Below are positions 34,026 through 43,897 of a DNA stretch of 64,000 nt, piece by piece. Origin of the DNA: Vibrio palustris (GTDB taxonomy: Bacteria; Pseudomonadota; Gammaproteobacteria; Enterobacterales; Vibrionaceae). The stretch lies in NCBI RefSeq assembly GCF_024346995.1, contig NZ_AP024887.1, forward strand, positions 1,116,001-1,180,000, written 5' to 3'. The notes under the pieces are model-generated. The model ran no database searches, was not told the origin of the DNA, and was given only the letters and a program-made list of their open reading frames with translations. Positions within the stretch are counted from its first letter, which is position 1. Each line of letters opens with the position of its first letter. A program made the position numbers and the translations under genes.

Positions 34026-35534
34026 TCAACCCTCGTCAGCTAGTGGTTTAAAGCGACGTAACTCTGAAATTCGGTAACCTGTATAGGTGCCGAGCAGTAA
34101 GATGATAGCCATAACAACCAATTGCAAACCAATAAAGTTAAAGGTTAGGTGCTGGATGTAGGAGTTGGTCATCGCTAGGTAAATCAAGATTGCGGTAAAT
34201 AGTGAACCACCGCCTTGCATTACGACTTCTTTCGCGCCTTCTTCTTCCCAGAGAATTGACATACGTTCAATAGTCCAAGACAAGATGATCATTGGGAAGA
34301 ACGTAATGGTTAAACCTTCGGTTAAGCCCAGTTTAAAGGCAACAACCGTGAAGAGCGAGATTATCAAAATAACCGCAATAATCACCGCTGATATTCGCGA
34401 CACCAGGAGCAAGTTCAGTTTCGATAGGTAACTTCGTATAATCAGACCGGTGCCGACGATTAATAAGAACCCTATAATCCCCGTCATTAGCTGAGTCTGC
34501 ACAAAGGCAACGGCAATCAACACCGGCATAAACGTACCCGAGGTTTTTAAACCGACAATAACACGCAAAAATACAACAATTAACGCACCAATAGGGATGA
34601 GCATGATGGTTTTAAACATTGCTTGCTCTTCAAGCGGTAAGCTGTGAATAGACAAGTTTAATAGGCCATCAGCATCGACCTTGCTTGATGTTGCTTGGCT
34701 TGGCGACACATCTTGTGAAATCATACTAAAGTAGACTTCGCTGTTTTTACCACCGACCACATCAAGTAGTGAAACGTTTGATTCATCCCAGACTAACAAA
34801 TTTGGGTGAGACGGCTGTGTGCCTGTTTCAGGGTTAAATAGTACCCATTTTTTACCATTCCAAACTTCGTTCATCATTTGAATGGACTGGCGACGACGAC
34901 CATCTTCTAATTCAATGACACCGACAACTTTGTTTTGAACCTGAGCGTAAGACAGTAATTTCTGCGTCGCTTCATACTTTGACATGTTGTTGAGGATCAA
35001 CGATGAGTTCTGGCTATCTGGATCGTTTAAGGTTTTCACCAGTTCGCGAGCGAAACTCACTGAATCTGACGACAAACGAGTCGCTTGATTAATCAGTGCA
35101 ATCGCCGCTGCTTGTTCTGGGCCACTAAAGGTTGGCTTTTCTATTTCACCGGTTGGCGGAATTGTTGAGGCTTGCGCATTCGGGTCAACCAAAAATTGAG
35201 CTTTGTAATAAATCGTCTGTGGACCCTTCGCATTGCGAACTGACCATTCTGCACGGCGACCAGAATTACTGCTAATGTAAGAAACTCCGTAACCTGGAGA
35301 CGACGCGCTTTCACTGATGAGTGTAAAGCCATCTTGCGTGGCAGGAGCCGCGAGCGATACCTTAACGGGTTTATCCATTGCATTAAATTCGACACGAGCT
35401 TCAAGGTCCCAAACTTGGCGACTTTCTCCTGGTGTCCATGGCACACCATATTGCTGATGCCGAAGTATGCTTAAAGTGATTCCTGCAATAATCAATAGCA
35501 ATATCGATATATAAAATGGCACTTTTGATGTCAT
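34026..35534 (-). CDS. Inactive transglutaminase fused to seven membrane helices
   Basis: The 502-residue protein starts with one membrane helix (about 6-24), then a periplasmic region (about 30-270). Its later part is transglutaminase-like (NEVWNGKKWVLFNPETG near 225-241), but the usual His and Asp positions are replaced and no catalytic Cys stands out. The C-terminal half (about 310-490) has roughly seven hydrophobic segments and ends in a basic cytoplasmic tail. This matches the family described as inactive transglutaminase fused to 7TM helices. The gene lies nine bases after the retropepsin gene and one base before the ATP-grasp gene, so the three products very likely act together at the inner membrane. 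Function unknown. Confidence 0.85.
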   Translation of the reverse strand: MTSKVPFYISILLLIIAGITLSILRHQQYGVPWTPGESRQVWDLEARVEFNAMDKPVKVSLAAPATQDGFTLISESASSPGYGVSYISSNSGRRAEWSVRNAKGPQTIYYKAQFLVDPNAQASTIPPTGEIEKPTFSGPEQAAAIALINQATRLSSDSVSFARELVKTLNDPDSQNSSLILNNMSKYEATQKLLSYAQVQNKVVGVIELEDGRRRQSIQMMNEVWNGKKWVLFNPETGTQPSHPNLLVWDESNVSLLDVVGGKNSEVYFSMISQDVSPSQATSSKVDADGLLNLSIHSLPLEEQAMFKTIMLIPIGALIVVFLRVIVGLKTSGTFMPVLIAVAFVQTQLMTGIIGFLLIVGTGLIIRSYLSKLNLLLVSRISAVIIAVILIISLFTVVAFKLGLTEGLTITFFPMIILSWTIERMSILWEEEGAKEVVMQGGGSLFTAILIYLAMTNSYIQHLTFNFIGLQLVVMAIILLLGTYTGYRISELRRFKPLADEG

Positions 35535-35543
35535 AATTGGCCT

Positions 35544-36302
35544 TTATTTTTTAGTATTATCAGATTGAATAAATTCTTTACCCACATCCACTACCGCGAT
35601 ATCACGAATAAATTCGCGTCCGAGTAAAATAGCGTGGCTCATTTCTTTGCGGTCTGCCAGTGTAAATGGGGTTTGTTCGTGAATATTCCCGAGTTTTACC
35701 CACAATTTGATCACGGCACGGCGTTCTGCTTTTTCCGAATTAGCTTGACGTATGCGGACATGACGTAAAATAGGCGCTTCTACCCAAGGTGTCCGTTTAT
35801 TCGCGTTATCACCTTTAACTAAATGAAAACGAACCCAGTTTTTACCATTACGTTCGAATTCTTGTACATCGACGGCGTTTAATGAAGAGGTCGCGGCACC
35901 GGTATCAACACGAGCTTTAAAAGACTGATTAATGGCATCTATCGAGACATTTTCAACGCTGCCTAGAACAATTTTATTACGTGGCTTATGAGCTGGGATG
36001 GTTAAATTTCCTAATTTATTATTTTGCTCTTCAGCGTTATCCGTAGTATTTGATTCTATTTGAGAGGTCGTCTGTTCGAGAGTGGTGACATGGTTTTTTA
36101 ATTCGTGTATTTCTCGTTGTAAGCTATCAATGAAATCCATTTGATTGCTCAGCTGTAATTCGACATTCGTCAAATGAGCATTGACGTTTGACTCTGAACG
36201 ATGGATGGCGGCGAGCGTAGCTTGATGATAATTATCACCTTGCATCATCGTACAACCAGACAACATACTTAGCGCGATGATGGGGGCTATTCGCTTAAAC
36301 AT
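35544..36302 (-). CDS. Retropepsin-like lipoprotein (RimB/zinc-protease-like family PF05618)
   Basis: The 252-residue protein has a lipoprotein signal with Cys17 in MLSGC, a coiled-coil or helical stretch with heptads (about 40-90), and a C-terminal single-copy retropepsin fold. The catalytic DTGA is at residues 133-136, with the usual hydrophobic-glycine LLGREFI near the end. Family members are annotated as ATP-dependent zinc proteases but their fold is aspartic-protease-like. The Cys is followed by Thr-Met, so outer-membrane sorting is plausible. It is the first gene of the three-gene operon and probably trims or processes what the ATP-grasp partner builds, or a periplasmic target. Confidence 0.82.
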   Translation of the reverse strand: MFKRIAPIIALSMLSGCTMMQGDNYHQATLAAIHRSESNVNAHLTNVELQLSNQMDFIDSLQREIHELKNHVTTLEQTTSQIESNTTDNAEEQNNKLGNLTIPAHKPRNKIVLGSVENVSIDAINQSFKARVDTGAATSSLNAVDVQEFERNGKNWVRFHLVKGDNANKRTPWVEAPILRHVRIRQANSEKAERRAVIKLWVKLGNIHEQTPFTLADRKEMSHAILLGREFIRDIAVVDVGKEFIQSDNTKK

Positions 36303-36409
36303 TTGCGACCTTATTCCGTGATATTAGTGTGAGTGACTTGGTTATTTTATAATATCGTATTTAGTCAAATGATGAACAGACTAATTGTGCGATATTCGTT
36401 AAGAATACG

Positions 36410-36436
36410 TAAAAAGGAAGCCAACAAGCTTCCTTA
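36410..36436 (-). terminator. Terminator after cmoB
   Basis: On the minus strand AAGGAAGC and GCTTCCTT pair around TTGTTG, and TTT follows. It lies about 50 bases after the cmoB stop and separates it from the retropepsin operon on the same strand. Confidence 0.85.
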
Positions 36437-36484
36437 ATAATAGATTATCGATATTTCTTGTTAGGATGGTTAGCGCTGTGTCAA

Positions 36485-37456
36485 TTATGGCTTTTTAGCC
36501 ACTAATATTGCACGACGAGGTGCAGGGTAGCCTTCCACGGTTAGTGATGGGTTATTTGGGTCAATATAATCAGGTAATGAATTATGAGTCATCCACTCAG
36601 TGGAGCGTTGCTCACCCAATGATGTATCATTCTCATCAACAATGTTTACATCGATAAACCCAACTTTTTCTAACCAAACTTTCAATGCCTTAGCTGATGG
36701 AAAAAAGTAAACATTACGCATTTGCGCATAGCGATCAGCTGGAATTAAAACATCATTCTCATCCCCTGTAATCACCAATGTTTCTAAAATGAGTTCACCA
36801 CCTGACACTAATTGATCTTTTAATTGAATTAAATGATCTAATGGAGAGCGGCGGTGATATAACACGCCCATGCTAAATACCGTGTCAAACGCTTCCAGTT
36901 TTGGTAGTTGCTCAATACCGAGCGGTAAAAGCTGGGCCTGTTGACTGTTGCCCATTAATTTGCGGATAGCTTCAAATTGAACTAAAAATAACGTCGATGG
37001 ATCAATTCCATACACTTGGCGCGCCCCAGCTCCTAGCATGCGCCACATATGGTAACCATTGCCACACCCGACATCTAACACGGTGCGGTTGGTTAAGTCG
37101 CTAATATGCGGTAATAATCGCTCCCACTTCCAATCTGAGCGCCATTCGGTATCAATATGGACGCCATGGACATGGTAAGGCCCTTTACGCCAAGGGTGTA
37201 AGATCTTCAGAATATTTTCGAGTTTTTGTTGCTCACCCTCGTGCAGTGGCTGTTCATTACGCACGGATACCGAGTCTTTCATATCTATATGATCAGGCGT
37301 CGCATCAGAGATTTTTTTTAACGCGCGTAACCAACGGTCTAAATCTCCATGGGATTGTGATTGCCAGTCATCCAATTGCTGCGGCAAAACATTGAGCCAC
37401 GCTTGCAAACGGGTATCTTGAGCCAGAAGTTGATAGACGTTACCAAAATTAAACAT
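36485..37456 (-). CDS. cmoB: tRNA U34 carboxymethyltransferase CmoB
   Basis: CmoB uses carboxy-SAM made by CmoA to convert ho5U34 to cmo5U34 in tRNAs that read four-fold degenerate codons. The 323-residue protein matches E. coli CmoB throughout: [20 protein letters not shown], motif [31 protein letters not shown], and [12 protein letters not shown]. It follows cmoA on the same strand after an 87-base gap that contains two interleaved inverted repeats, and its ribosome site CAGGTAATGG is close to their end. A terminator lies downstream. Confidence 0.96.
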   Translation of the reverse strand: MFNFGNVYQLLAQDTRLQAWLNVLPQQLDDWQSQSHGDLDRWLRALKKISDATPDHIDMKDSVSVRNEQPLHEGEQQKLENILKILHPWRKGPYHVHGVHIDTEWRSDWKWERLLPHISDLTNRTVLDVGCGNGYHMWRMLGAGARQVYGIDPSTLFLVQFEAIRKLMGNSQQAQLLPLGIEQLPKLEAFDTVFSMGVLYHRRSPLDHLIQLKDQLVSGGELILETLVITGDENDVLIPADRYAQMRNVYFFPSAKALKVWLEKVGFIDVNIVDENDTSLGEQRSTEWMTHNSLPDYIDPNNPSLTVEGYPAPRRAILVAKKP

Positions 37457-37473
37457 GAAACCATTACCTGAAA

Positions 37474-37538
37474 ACTAGTCCAAAATAAAATTGAAAAGTA
37501 AGGTACGCGGACTAGTATTGCGACGCCCACTTTTCAAT
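37474..37538 (-). promoter_or_regulatory. Interleaved inverted repeats (pseudoknot topology) in the cmoA-cmoB gap
   Basis: Read 5' to 3' on the minus strand: ATTGAAAAGT (37538-37529), 12 bases, ACTAGTCC (37516-37509), 9 bases, ACTTTTCAAT (37499-37490), TTTATTTT, GGACTAGT (37481-37474). The first and third blocks are perfect 10-bp complements and the second and fourth perfect 8-bp complements, giving the order 1-2-1'-2'. That is an H-type pseudoknot if formed together. Alternatively the 10-bp stem followed by TTTATTTT resembles a weak terminator, with the 8-bp pairing as its competitor. The last arm ends 17 bases before the cmoB ATG. Confidence 0.7.
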
Positions 37539-37543
37539 GGCAA

Positions 37544-38284
<741 letters not shown>

Positions 38285-38441
38285 TTAACAGCATGATATG
38301 CCGACAACTCACACCATGCGAGTGGCGAAAAGGCGCGTATTTTATGCAAAATTCGCCTCGGTGTCATTATTGATTGTATTCTCAAGCGATATTGCCATCA
38401 TCATTCGCTTGTGCACTGTCTCTCATTGCTTATATTGACGG

Positions 38442-39308
38442 TTAAAACATCGAGAGTTGCTGAGCGTCAGCCGCGGCCGGAAATTCGGCTAATGAGGGCA
38501 AGTCCACAGTCTTCGCCAGTTGTTGGTACAGGGTCTGAGCTAATTGCGGCGCGTTGTGGTTATCGGCAGTATGAATCATTAAATATGGTTGTTTACCTTC
38601 CCCAATCCATTGCGGTAACTTTTTTAACCATGGCTGAAAAAATGCAAGGTTCGCTTCCACTGAGGGTAATCCAATGAAACGAATCATTGGATGCGAAGCG
38701 GTGGCTAATGCATGGACGGGCACATGTGGTTTCTTTCGCTGCGCCTCGATGAGAATATCGTTAGTGGGGGGCACAGAAAAGACGGGGCGACTGTCCATAA
38801 CGATGCGATCATAGCCTTGGGCTATCAGCCACTGATTAAACGCAGTTTCTTCAGCGCCTTTTTGAAAAAAAGCTGGGTGGCGAACTTCGATGCCTAACGG
38901 GAGATCCGCAGGAAAAAGTCGACAAAAGCGTTGTAAGGTCTCAAATTCGTTGGGTGAGAATTGCGCAGGTAATTGCAAAGTCCATTGACCGATTTTTTCA
39001 TGTAATGGCGTCATTAATTTAAGGAAATCATGCAAGGCTTGTTGACAACCGCGCAGTTGTTGCTCGTGAGTAATGAACTTAGGTAACTTGAACGTAAAGC
39101 GAAAATCATCGCTCGTCGCATCACGCCAATTATTAACCGTGCTGGCGGATGGCGATGCATAGAATGTCGTATTACCTTCCACGGTATGGAACACTTGTGA
39201 ATATTTAGCGAGTCGCTCAGAACTCGGTGTACCTTTCCCATAAAAAAAGGGCTGCCAAGCTGAGTTGGACCATAATGTTAAGCCTAAACGTAAGAGAAGT
39301 GTTTGCAT
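38442..39308 (-). CDS. yecE: DUF72 family protein (YecE-like)
   Basis: A 288-residue DUF72 protein with a TIM-barrel-like fold. Recognisable blocks are LTLWSNSAW...FFYGKG near the start, VEGNTTFYASP, and FTFKLPKFITHEQQL. E. coli yecE lies in the same stretch as cmoAB and aspS, so the name rests on sequence and neighbourhood. The molecular function is not known. The gene is divergent from aspS. Confidence 0.85.
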   Translation of the reverse strand: MQTLLLRLGLTLWSNSAWQPFFYGKGTPSSERLAKYSQVFHTVEGNTTFYASPSASTVNNWRDATSDDFRFTFKLPKFITHEQQLRGCQQALHDFLKLMTPLHEKIGQWTLQLPAQFSPNEFETLQRFCRLFPADLPLGIEVRHPAFFQKGAEETAFNQWLIAQGYDRIVMDSRPVFSVPPTNDILIEAQRKKPHVPVHALATASHPMIRFIGLPSVEANLAFFQPWLKKLPQWIGEGKQPYLMIHTADNHNAPQLAQTLYQQLAKTVDLPSLAEFPAAADAQQLSMF

Positions 39309-39357
39309 AACCGATTATCAATACAATAGTTCAATGAAAATGTACTGTAACAGGGCT

Positions 39358-39387
39358 TTGTGTATTACGGTAGTTTAGCGCTATAAT
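39358..39387 (+). promoter_or_regulatory. Candidate aspS promoter
   Basis: A consensus TATAAT at 39382-39387 with a weak TTGTGT at 39358-39363 and 18 bases between them. The leader to the aspS start would be about 195 bases, unusually long. Confidence 0.4.
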
Positions 39388-39587
39388 CGACGCCCGTTTT
39401 TTGCTTGGTGGAACGGTTTACGTGAGAATTTGTATCAAATTTCATCAAGTGTCGGGAAATACGCGGATTTTATACGCTCAATGGTCGATTTTGCTGCCTG
39501 TTCCGCGTATAAATGGCATATAAGGGCAGTAATTTAACTGTCGTATTCAAGTTTATAAGATTAATTAAAGAGATTGGGAAATTCATT

Positions 39588-41372
39588 ATGCGTAGCCATT
39601 ATTGCGGTCATCTGAACAAGTCCCTTGCAGGACAAACTGTAGAACTAAGCGGCTGGGTTAATCGTCGTCGTGATTTAGGCGGTCTTATCTTTATCGATAT
39701 GCGAGATCGTGAAGGTATCGTTCAGGTGGTTGTAGACCCAGATATGGCAGACGTGTTTGCAGTTGCAAACCAACTGCGTGGTGAATTCTGTATTCAGTTG
39801 TCAGGTACGGTACGTGAGCGTCCTGATAGCCAAGTTAATAAAGATATGCCGACAGGTGGCATTGAAGTATTAGCGACAGGCATTACGATTATTAACCGCT
39901 CTGAGCCGTTACCGCTTGACTCTAACCAGAAAAACTCTGAAGAGCAGCGTTTAAAATATCGTTACCTTGATTTACGTCGTCCAGAGATGAGTGATCGTAT
40001 TAAACTGCGAGCAAAAGCGAGCAGTTATGTCCGTCGTTTCCTTGATGAAAATGATTTTCTTGATATAGAAACGCCTGTATTAACGAAAGCAACGCCAGAA
40101 GGTGCTCGTGACTACTTAGTGCCAAGCCGTGTTCATAAAGGTAAATTTTACGCATTGCCACAATCACCGCAGCTGTTTAAACAGTTGTTGATGATGTCCG
40201 GTTTTGATCGCTACTATCAAATTGTGAAATGTTTCCGTGATGAAGATTTGCGTGCAGATCGTCAGCCTGAGTTTACGCAGATTGATATTGAAACCTCGTT
40301 CATGACTGCAGAGCAAGTTCGCGCCATTACGGAAAAAATGGTTCATGATATGTGGAAAGATTTACTCGACGTTGAGCTGGGTGATTTCCCTGTAATGAAA
40401 TACAGTGAAGCGATGCGTCGTTTCGGTTCCGATAAACCGGATCTACGTAACCCACTGGAAATGATCGATGTTGCGGATCTATTGAAAGACGTAGAATTCA
40501 AAGTGTTTGCAGGTCCTGCCAATGATGAAAAAGGTCGTGTCGCGGTATTATGTGTTCCTGGCGGCGCATCATTGACGCGTAAACAGATTGATGAATATAC
40601 ACAATATGTTTCTGTGTACGGTGCTCGTGGTCTTGCTTGGATGAAAGTTAACGATCGCGCTGCGGGAGCGGAAGGGGTGCAATCTCCTGTCGCCAAATTC
40701 TTGTCAGCAGACATCATCGAAAGCCTACTTGAGCGAACTAATGCACAATCTGGCGATATCATTTTGTTCGGCGCTGATAATGCCAATGTTGTCGCGAGCG
40801 CAATGGGCGCGCTGCGCTTGAAAGTCGGCTCTGATCTTGGCCTGACCAATGAAGATTCATGGGCGCCACTTTGGGTGATTGATTTCCCAATGTTTGAAAG
40901 TGATGAAGACGGCAATATGGCGGCCATGCACCACCCATTCACGGCGCCATTAGGCGTAACAGCTGAAGAGTTCAAAGCGAATCCAACAGCCGCCAATTCT
41001 AATGCCTACGATATGGTATTAAATGGCTACGAAGTGGGTGGCGGCTCTGTGCGTATTCATGATGCTGAAATGCAACAAGCGGTGTTTGATGTGCTTGGTA
41101 TTACAGCAGAAGAACAGCGTAAGAAGTTTGGTTTCCTATTGGATGCATTAAAATACGGTACGCCACCGCACGCTGGCTTGGCGTTCGGTTTAGACCGCCT
41201 AGTTATGCTATTGTGTGGCACGGAAAACATCCGTGATGTGATTGCTTTCCCGAAAACAACCGCAGCCGCTTGTCCGTTAACGGATGCCCCAAGCTTTGCT
41301 AACCCAGCGGCGCTTGAAGAGCTAGCACTAACCGTTAAAGAAGCACAAGAAGACAACCAAGAGCAAGAATAA
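39588..41372 (+). CDS. aspS: Aspartyl-tRNA synthetase
   Basis: AspS is a class II synthetase that charges tRNA-Asp. The 594-residue bacterial-type enzyme has the N-terminal OB anticodon domain ([21 protein letters not shown]), the catalytic motif 2 [18 protein letters not shown], a GAD-type insertion domain (about 290-420), and motif 3 [14 protein letters not shown] chose ATG 39588 (MRSHYCG) by family agreement; an in-frame ATG at 39513 would add 25 hydrophobic residues absent from homologues. A terminator lies 30 bases downstream. Confidence 0.97.
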   Translation: MRSHYCGHLNKSLAGQTVELSGWVNRRRDLGGLIFIDMRDREGIVQVVVDPDMADVFAVANQLRGEFCIQLSGTVRERPDSQVNKDMPTGGIEVLATGITIINRSEPLPLDSNQKNSEEQRLKYRYLDLRRPEMSDRIKLRAKASSYVRRFLDENDFLDIETPVLTKATPEGARDYLVPSRVHKGKFYALPQSPQLFKQLLMMSGFDRYYQIVKCFRDEDLRADRQPEFTQIDIETSFMTAEQVRAITEKMVHDMWKDLLDVELGDFPVMKYSEAMRRFGSDKPDLRNPLEMIDVADLLKDVEFKVFAGPANDEKGRVAVLCVPGGASLTRKQIDEYTQYVSVYGARGLAWMKVNDRAAGAEGVQSPVAKFLSADIIESLLERTNAQSGDIILFGADNANVVASAMGALRLKVGSDLGLTNEDSWAPLWVIDFPMFESDEDGNMAAMHHPFTAPLGVTAEEFKANPTAANSNAYDMVLNGYEVGGGSVRIHDAEMQQAVFDVLGITAEEQRKKFGFLLDALKYGTPPHAGLAFGLDRLVMLLCGTENIRDVIAFPKTTAAACPLTDAPSFANPAALEELALTVKEAQEDNQEQE

Positions 41373-41402
41373 TCCTTTACTCTTAATGTCAATTTTTGAT
41401 GT

Positions 41403-41430
41403 AAAAGGCGCCTATATGGCGCCTTTTTTA
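41403..41430 (+). terminator. Terminator after aspS
   Basis: AAAAGGCGCC and GGCGCCTTTT pair around TATAT, with TTA following. Strong intrinsic terminator. Confidence 0.9.
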
Positions 41431-41555
41431 TTGGTGTAAACCCGCAATAAACGTGGTGGAACATACATGCTATGCGGGTGGTTTTTTGCTACAATGCGGC
41501 GCATTATTTCTGGCTTACCGTTGACGCCTTGCTCAACGAAATAAGGAACTCCCAC

Positions 41556-42134
41556 TTGGCTCAAATGTATTTTTATTACTCGGCAATGAACGCCGGTAAA
41601 TCAACGACTCTTTTGCAGTCTGCATTCAACTATAAAGAGCGTGGTATGACGCCGGCTATTTTTACCGCCGCCATCGATGATCGTTTTGGTGTGGGTAAAG
41701 TCAGTTCACGAATTGGATTAGAAGAGCCAGCGCATTTGTATAATGCACAGACGGATCTCTATACGTCAGTCAAAGCGCTGCACGAAGACAAGCGACATCA
41801 TTGTATTTTGGTTGATGAATGCCAATTTTTAACCAAACAACAAGTCTATCAACTCACTGAAGTGGTCGATAAGCTGCGTATTCCTGTTTTGTGCTACGGA
41901 CTAAGAACGGATTTCCAAGGCGAATTATTTGAAGGGAGTCGCTATTTATTATCGTGGGCCGACAAGCTGGTGGAATTAAAAACGATTTGTCACTGTGGTC
42001 GTAAGGCGAATATGGTGATTCGGACTGATGAACAAGGCGTACCCATCGATGAAGGAGAGCAAGTGTCAATTGGTGGTAACGATAAATACGTGTCTGTATG
42101 TCGTTTGCATTATAAAGAACTATTAAAGCGTTAA
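41556..42134 (+). CDS. tdk: Thymidine kinase
   Basis: Tdk phosphorylates thymidine for salvage. The 192-residue type II kinase has Walker [10 protein letters not shown] at residues 9-17, the DECQFL Walker B region, and the C-terminal zinc residues CHCG and CRLH. The start is TTG at 41556 (LAQMYFYY, read as Met), with AAGGAA eight bases upstream. Relatives start MAQMYFYY, which supports this over the ATG at 41472 that adds 28 residues. A strong terminator follows. Confidence 0.95.
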   Translation: MAQMYFYYSAMNAGKSTTLLQSAFNYKERGMTPAIFTAAIDDRFGVGKVSSRIGLEEPAHLYNAQTDLYTSVKALHEDKRHHCILVDECQFLTKQQVYQLTEVVDKLRIPVLCYGLRTDFQGELFEGSRYLLSWADKLVELKTICHCGRKANMVIRTDEQGVPIDEGEQVSIGGNDKYVSVCRLHYKELLKR

Positions 42135-42151
42135 TAGCCATGGAATGAGTA

Positions 42152-42184
42152 GAAGCGGGATGACGTTGGTCATCCCGCTTTTTA
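42152..42184 (+). terminator. Terminator after tdk
   Basis: AAGCGGGATGAC and GTCATCCCGCTT (around GTTG) form a long perfect stem followed by TTTAT. It could also act weakly toward the minus-strand gene at 42244. Confidence 0.9.
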
Positions 42185-42243
42185 TGTTACTTATGAGAGT
42201 AATGTGGCACAGCGATGCACCTTAACCGAGAGACGATTCCCCG

Positions 42244-43068
42244 TTATAAAGTAATTGCATCCAGAGTACTTTTATAATGAAAATCATAACCTAATCCCAA
42301 TAATTTTTCTGCACTCACACGCTTATCACCGGTATGAGTGATGGGTGGGAAAGACGTATTTAAATTAGCCTGTTTGAGTGCTTCTTGGTAGAACTGAGCT
42401 TTATTGACGGTATCAGGCGTGGTGGCATTGAGCACTTCTTTGCTGATATGCGTCGCTGCATAACGCAGTACACCGACCGCATCGGTTTGGTGGATCATAT
42501 TCGCCGGTGCTTGGTCGCTGATCGCAGAAAGGTGGGCAACGAAACGACTGGGATGGCGGTCTGGCCCAATTAAGCCACTGCAGCGTACAATGGTATAATC
42601 TAACCCAGAATCGATGACACATTGCTCTGCTTGCAGCAACCGTTTGGCGTTATCAGTAAACATATCAGACGATAAACTTTGGGCATAACTGGCATCCGAT
42701 TCAACCATCGTACCTTCAGCTGCTGGGTATACAGAGGTCGAACTCACCATCATGATTTTTTTAACGCCTGCGGTACGTGCATGTGTAACCACACTGGCCC
42801 AGTAGTGCACGTAATCATCGGTATTGCCATGGCGAAATCTTGGTGGAAAGCAACCGATAACGATTTCACAATCGCGTTGCCGTAAATCTTCTTCTAGAAA
42901 CTCAGGTTTGGCAAGGTCACAAACAAAAGCGGGGATCCCACACTCTTGGAGCGAGTTTACGCCATCAATACTGGTTTTTGTCGCGCTGACATGATGGCCG
43001 TCAGCAAGTAATGCTTGGGCTAGGGGTTTACCTAACCAACCCGCACCAATAATCACAACTTGGCTCAT
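42244..43068 (-). CDS. NAD(P)-dependent epimerase/dehydratase-like (SDR) protein
   Basis: A 274-residue atypical short-chain dehydrogenase of the extended Rossmann type. The cofactor loop is VIIGAGWLGKPLAQ (residues 4-17), with VSSTSVYP further on. The usual catalytic YxxxK is not obvious, as in the YeeZ-like NAD-binding group of unknown substrate. There is no signal peptide. The gene is a separate minus-strand unit. I cannot name a pathway. Confidence 0.8.
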   Translation of the reverse strand: MSQVVIIGAGWLGKPLAQALLADGHHVSATKTSIDGVNSLQECGIPAFVCDLAKPEFLEEDLRQRDCEIVIGCFPPRFRHGNTDDYVHYWASVVTHARTAGVKKIMMVSSTSVYPAAEGTMVESDASYAQSLSSDMFTDNAKRLLQAEQCVIDSGLDYTIVRCSGLIGPDRHPSRFVAHLSAISDQAPANMIHQTDAVGVLRYAATHISKEVLNATTPDTVNKAQFYQEALKQANLNTSFPPITHTGDKRVSAEKLLGLGYDFHYKSTLDAITL

Positions 43069-43249
43069 GGTCGTCTTCCTTTTTCACATTATGTTGTTTA
43101 GCGCTGGCGGATACTGCTCACCAATACTTAGTGCTAACTATCTTACACTTCATACATAAGAAGGGAATAACCTAATACTATGATCAGTCAAGCGAAAAGG
43201 AGTGGAGTACCTGATGAATGCCGTGAGAGAAGTGAGAACCGCAAGGTAA

Positions 43250-43282
43250 TAAAAGGCTGCAGTCACAGAGTTGCACTGCAGC
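43250..43282 (-). terminator. Terminator of the TIGR02647 gene
   Basis: GCTGCAGT and ACTGCAGC form a perfect 8-bp stem with an 11-base loop (43256-43282), followed on the minus strand by CTTTTATTA. It lies 17 bases after the stop codon. Confidence 0.75.
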
Positions 43283-43299
43283 ACTGAAGGTATAAGCAC

Positions 43300-43530
43300 T
43301 TAATTCATAATACGATAAAGCCGCTGAGCTTGCTCAGCTGCTTCAATACCTTCATGGGTTAAGTAACCTCCGTCTGGCAGGGTACATAAGCCTTTCTTAT
43401 AGAGTCTATCAATAGCGTATTGGTGAGTATTGGGTGCGTCGCTGTGTACTTTTATCCCAACGGCGGCACTGTCGAGGTTAAAATGAAGCAGTAGATTTAA
43501 CTCGTCTAGTTGTTCTAGTGAAAATTTCAT
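43300..43530 (-). CDS. TIGR02647 family protein
   Basis: The 76-residue protein shows the family's pattern: an N-terminal helix with LDELNLLLHFNLDS, then VGIKVHSDAP, then GGYLTHEGIEAAEQAQ at the C-terminus. It looks like a small winged-helix, DNA-binding-type domain, but the function is unknown. A good AGGAGAA ribosome site precedes the ATG. It stands alone between two non-coding spacers. Confidence 0.85.
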   Translation of the reverse strand: MKFSLEQLDELNLLLHFNLDSAAVGIKVHSDAPNTHQYAIDRLYKKGLCTLPDGGYLTHEGIEAAEQAQRLYRIMN

Positions 43531-43897
43531 TGTGTTCTCCTAAATACAGGCCTGCTTCTAACATAAACCAAATGTTATTTAGCGCAAGATATTCTCAATA
43601 GAAATGTTAGCCAACCCACTGAAAATAAGCAGATGATCGCGAGAAAAAAGCATAAATAAACAATAAGTAATAAGTGTGTTAATTATTCGGTTGTCGATAG
43701 CGAATAATGTTATTGAATGACGACAGTGTGTGTAGGTACGGCGATAATAGGTACTAAATAAGAGAATTCGTTATAAAACATTTTAAAAGTATGAATAACT
43801 TGTATTGTTTAGTTAAAAAAATCAAATAACACTTGAATTGGTATGCAATTAACGCGATGATTCTGCCACTTTTTGTATCAAAACGTGTCTACTTATT
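43531..43897. other. Spacer upstream of focA
   Basis: A 367-base AT-rich gap between divergent genes. I looked for an FNR or ArcA site, since focA is an anaerobic gene in relatives, but found only half-like sequences (for example near 43815-43830). No small gene with a ribosome site is evident. Confidence 0.3.

Noticed and set aside
43531..43897. FNR box (TTGAT-N4-ATCAA) before focA
   Set aside because: Only an ATCAA half with a poor partner was found near 43815-43830, so I do not report an FNR site.
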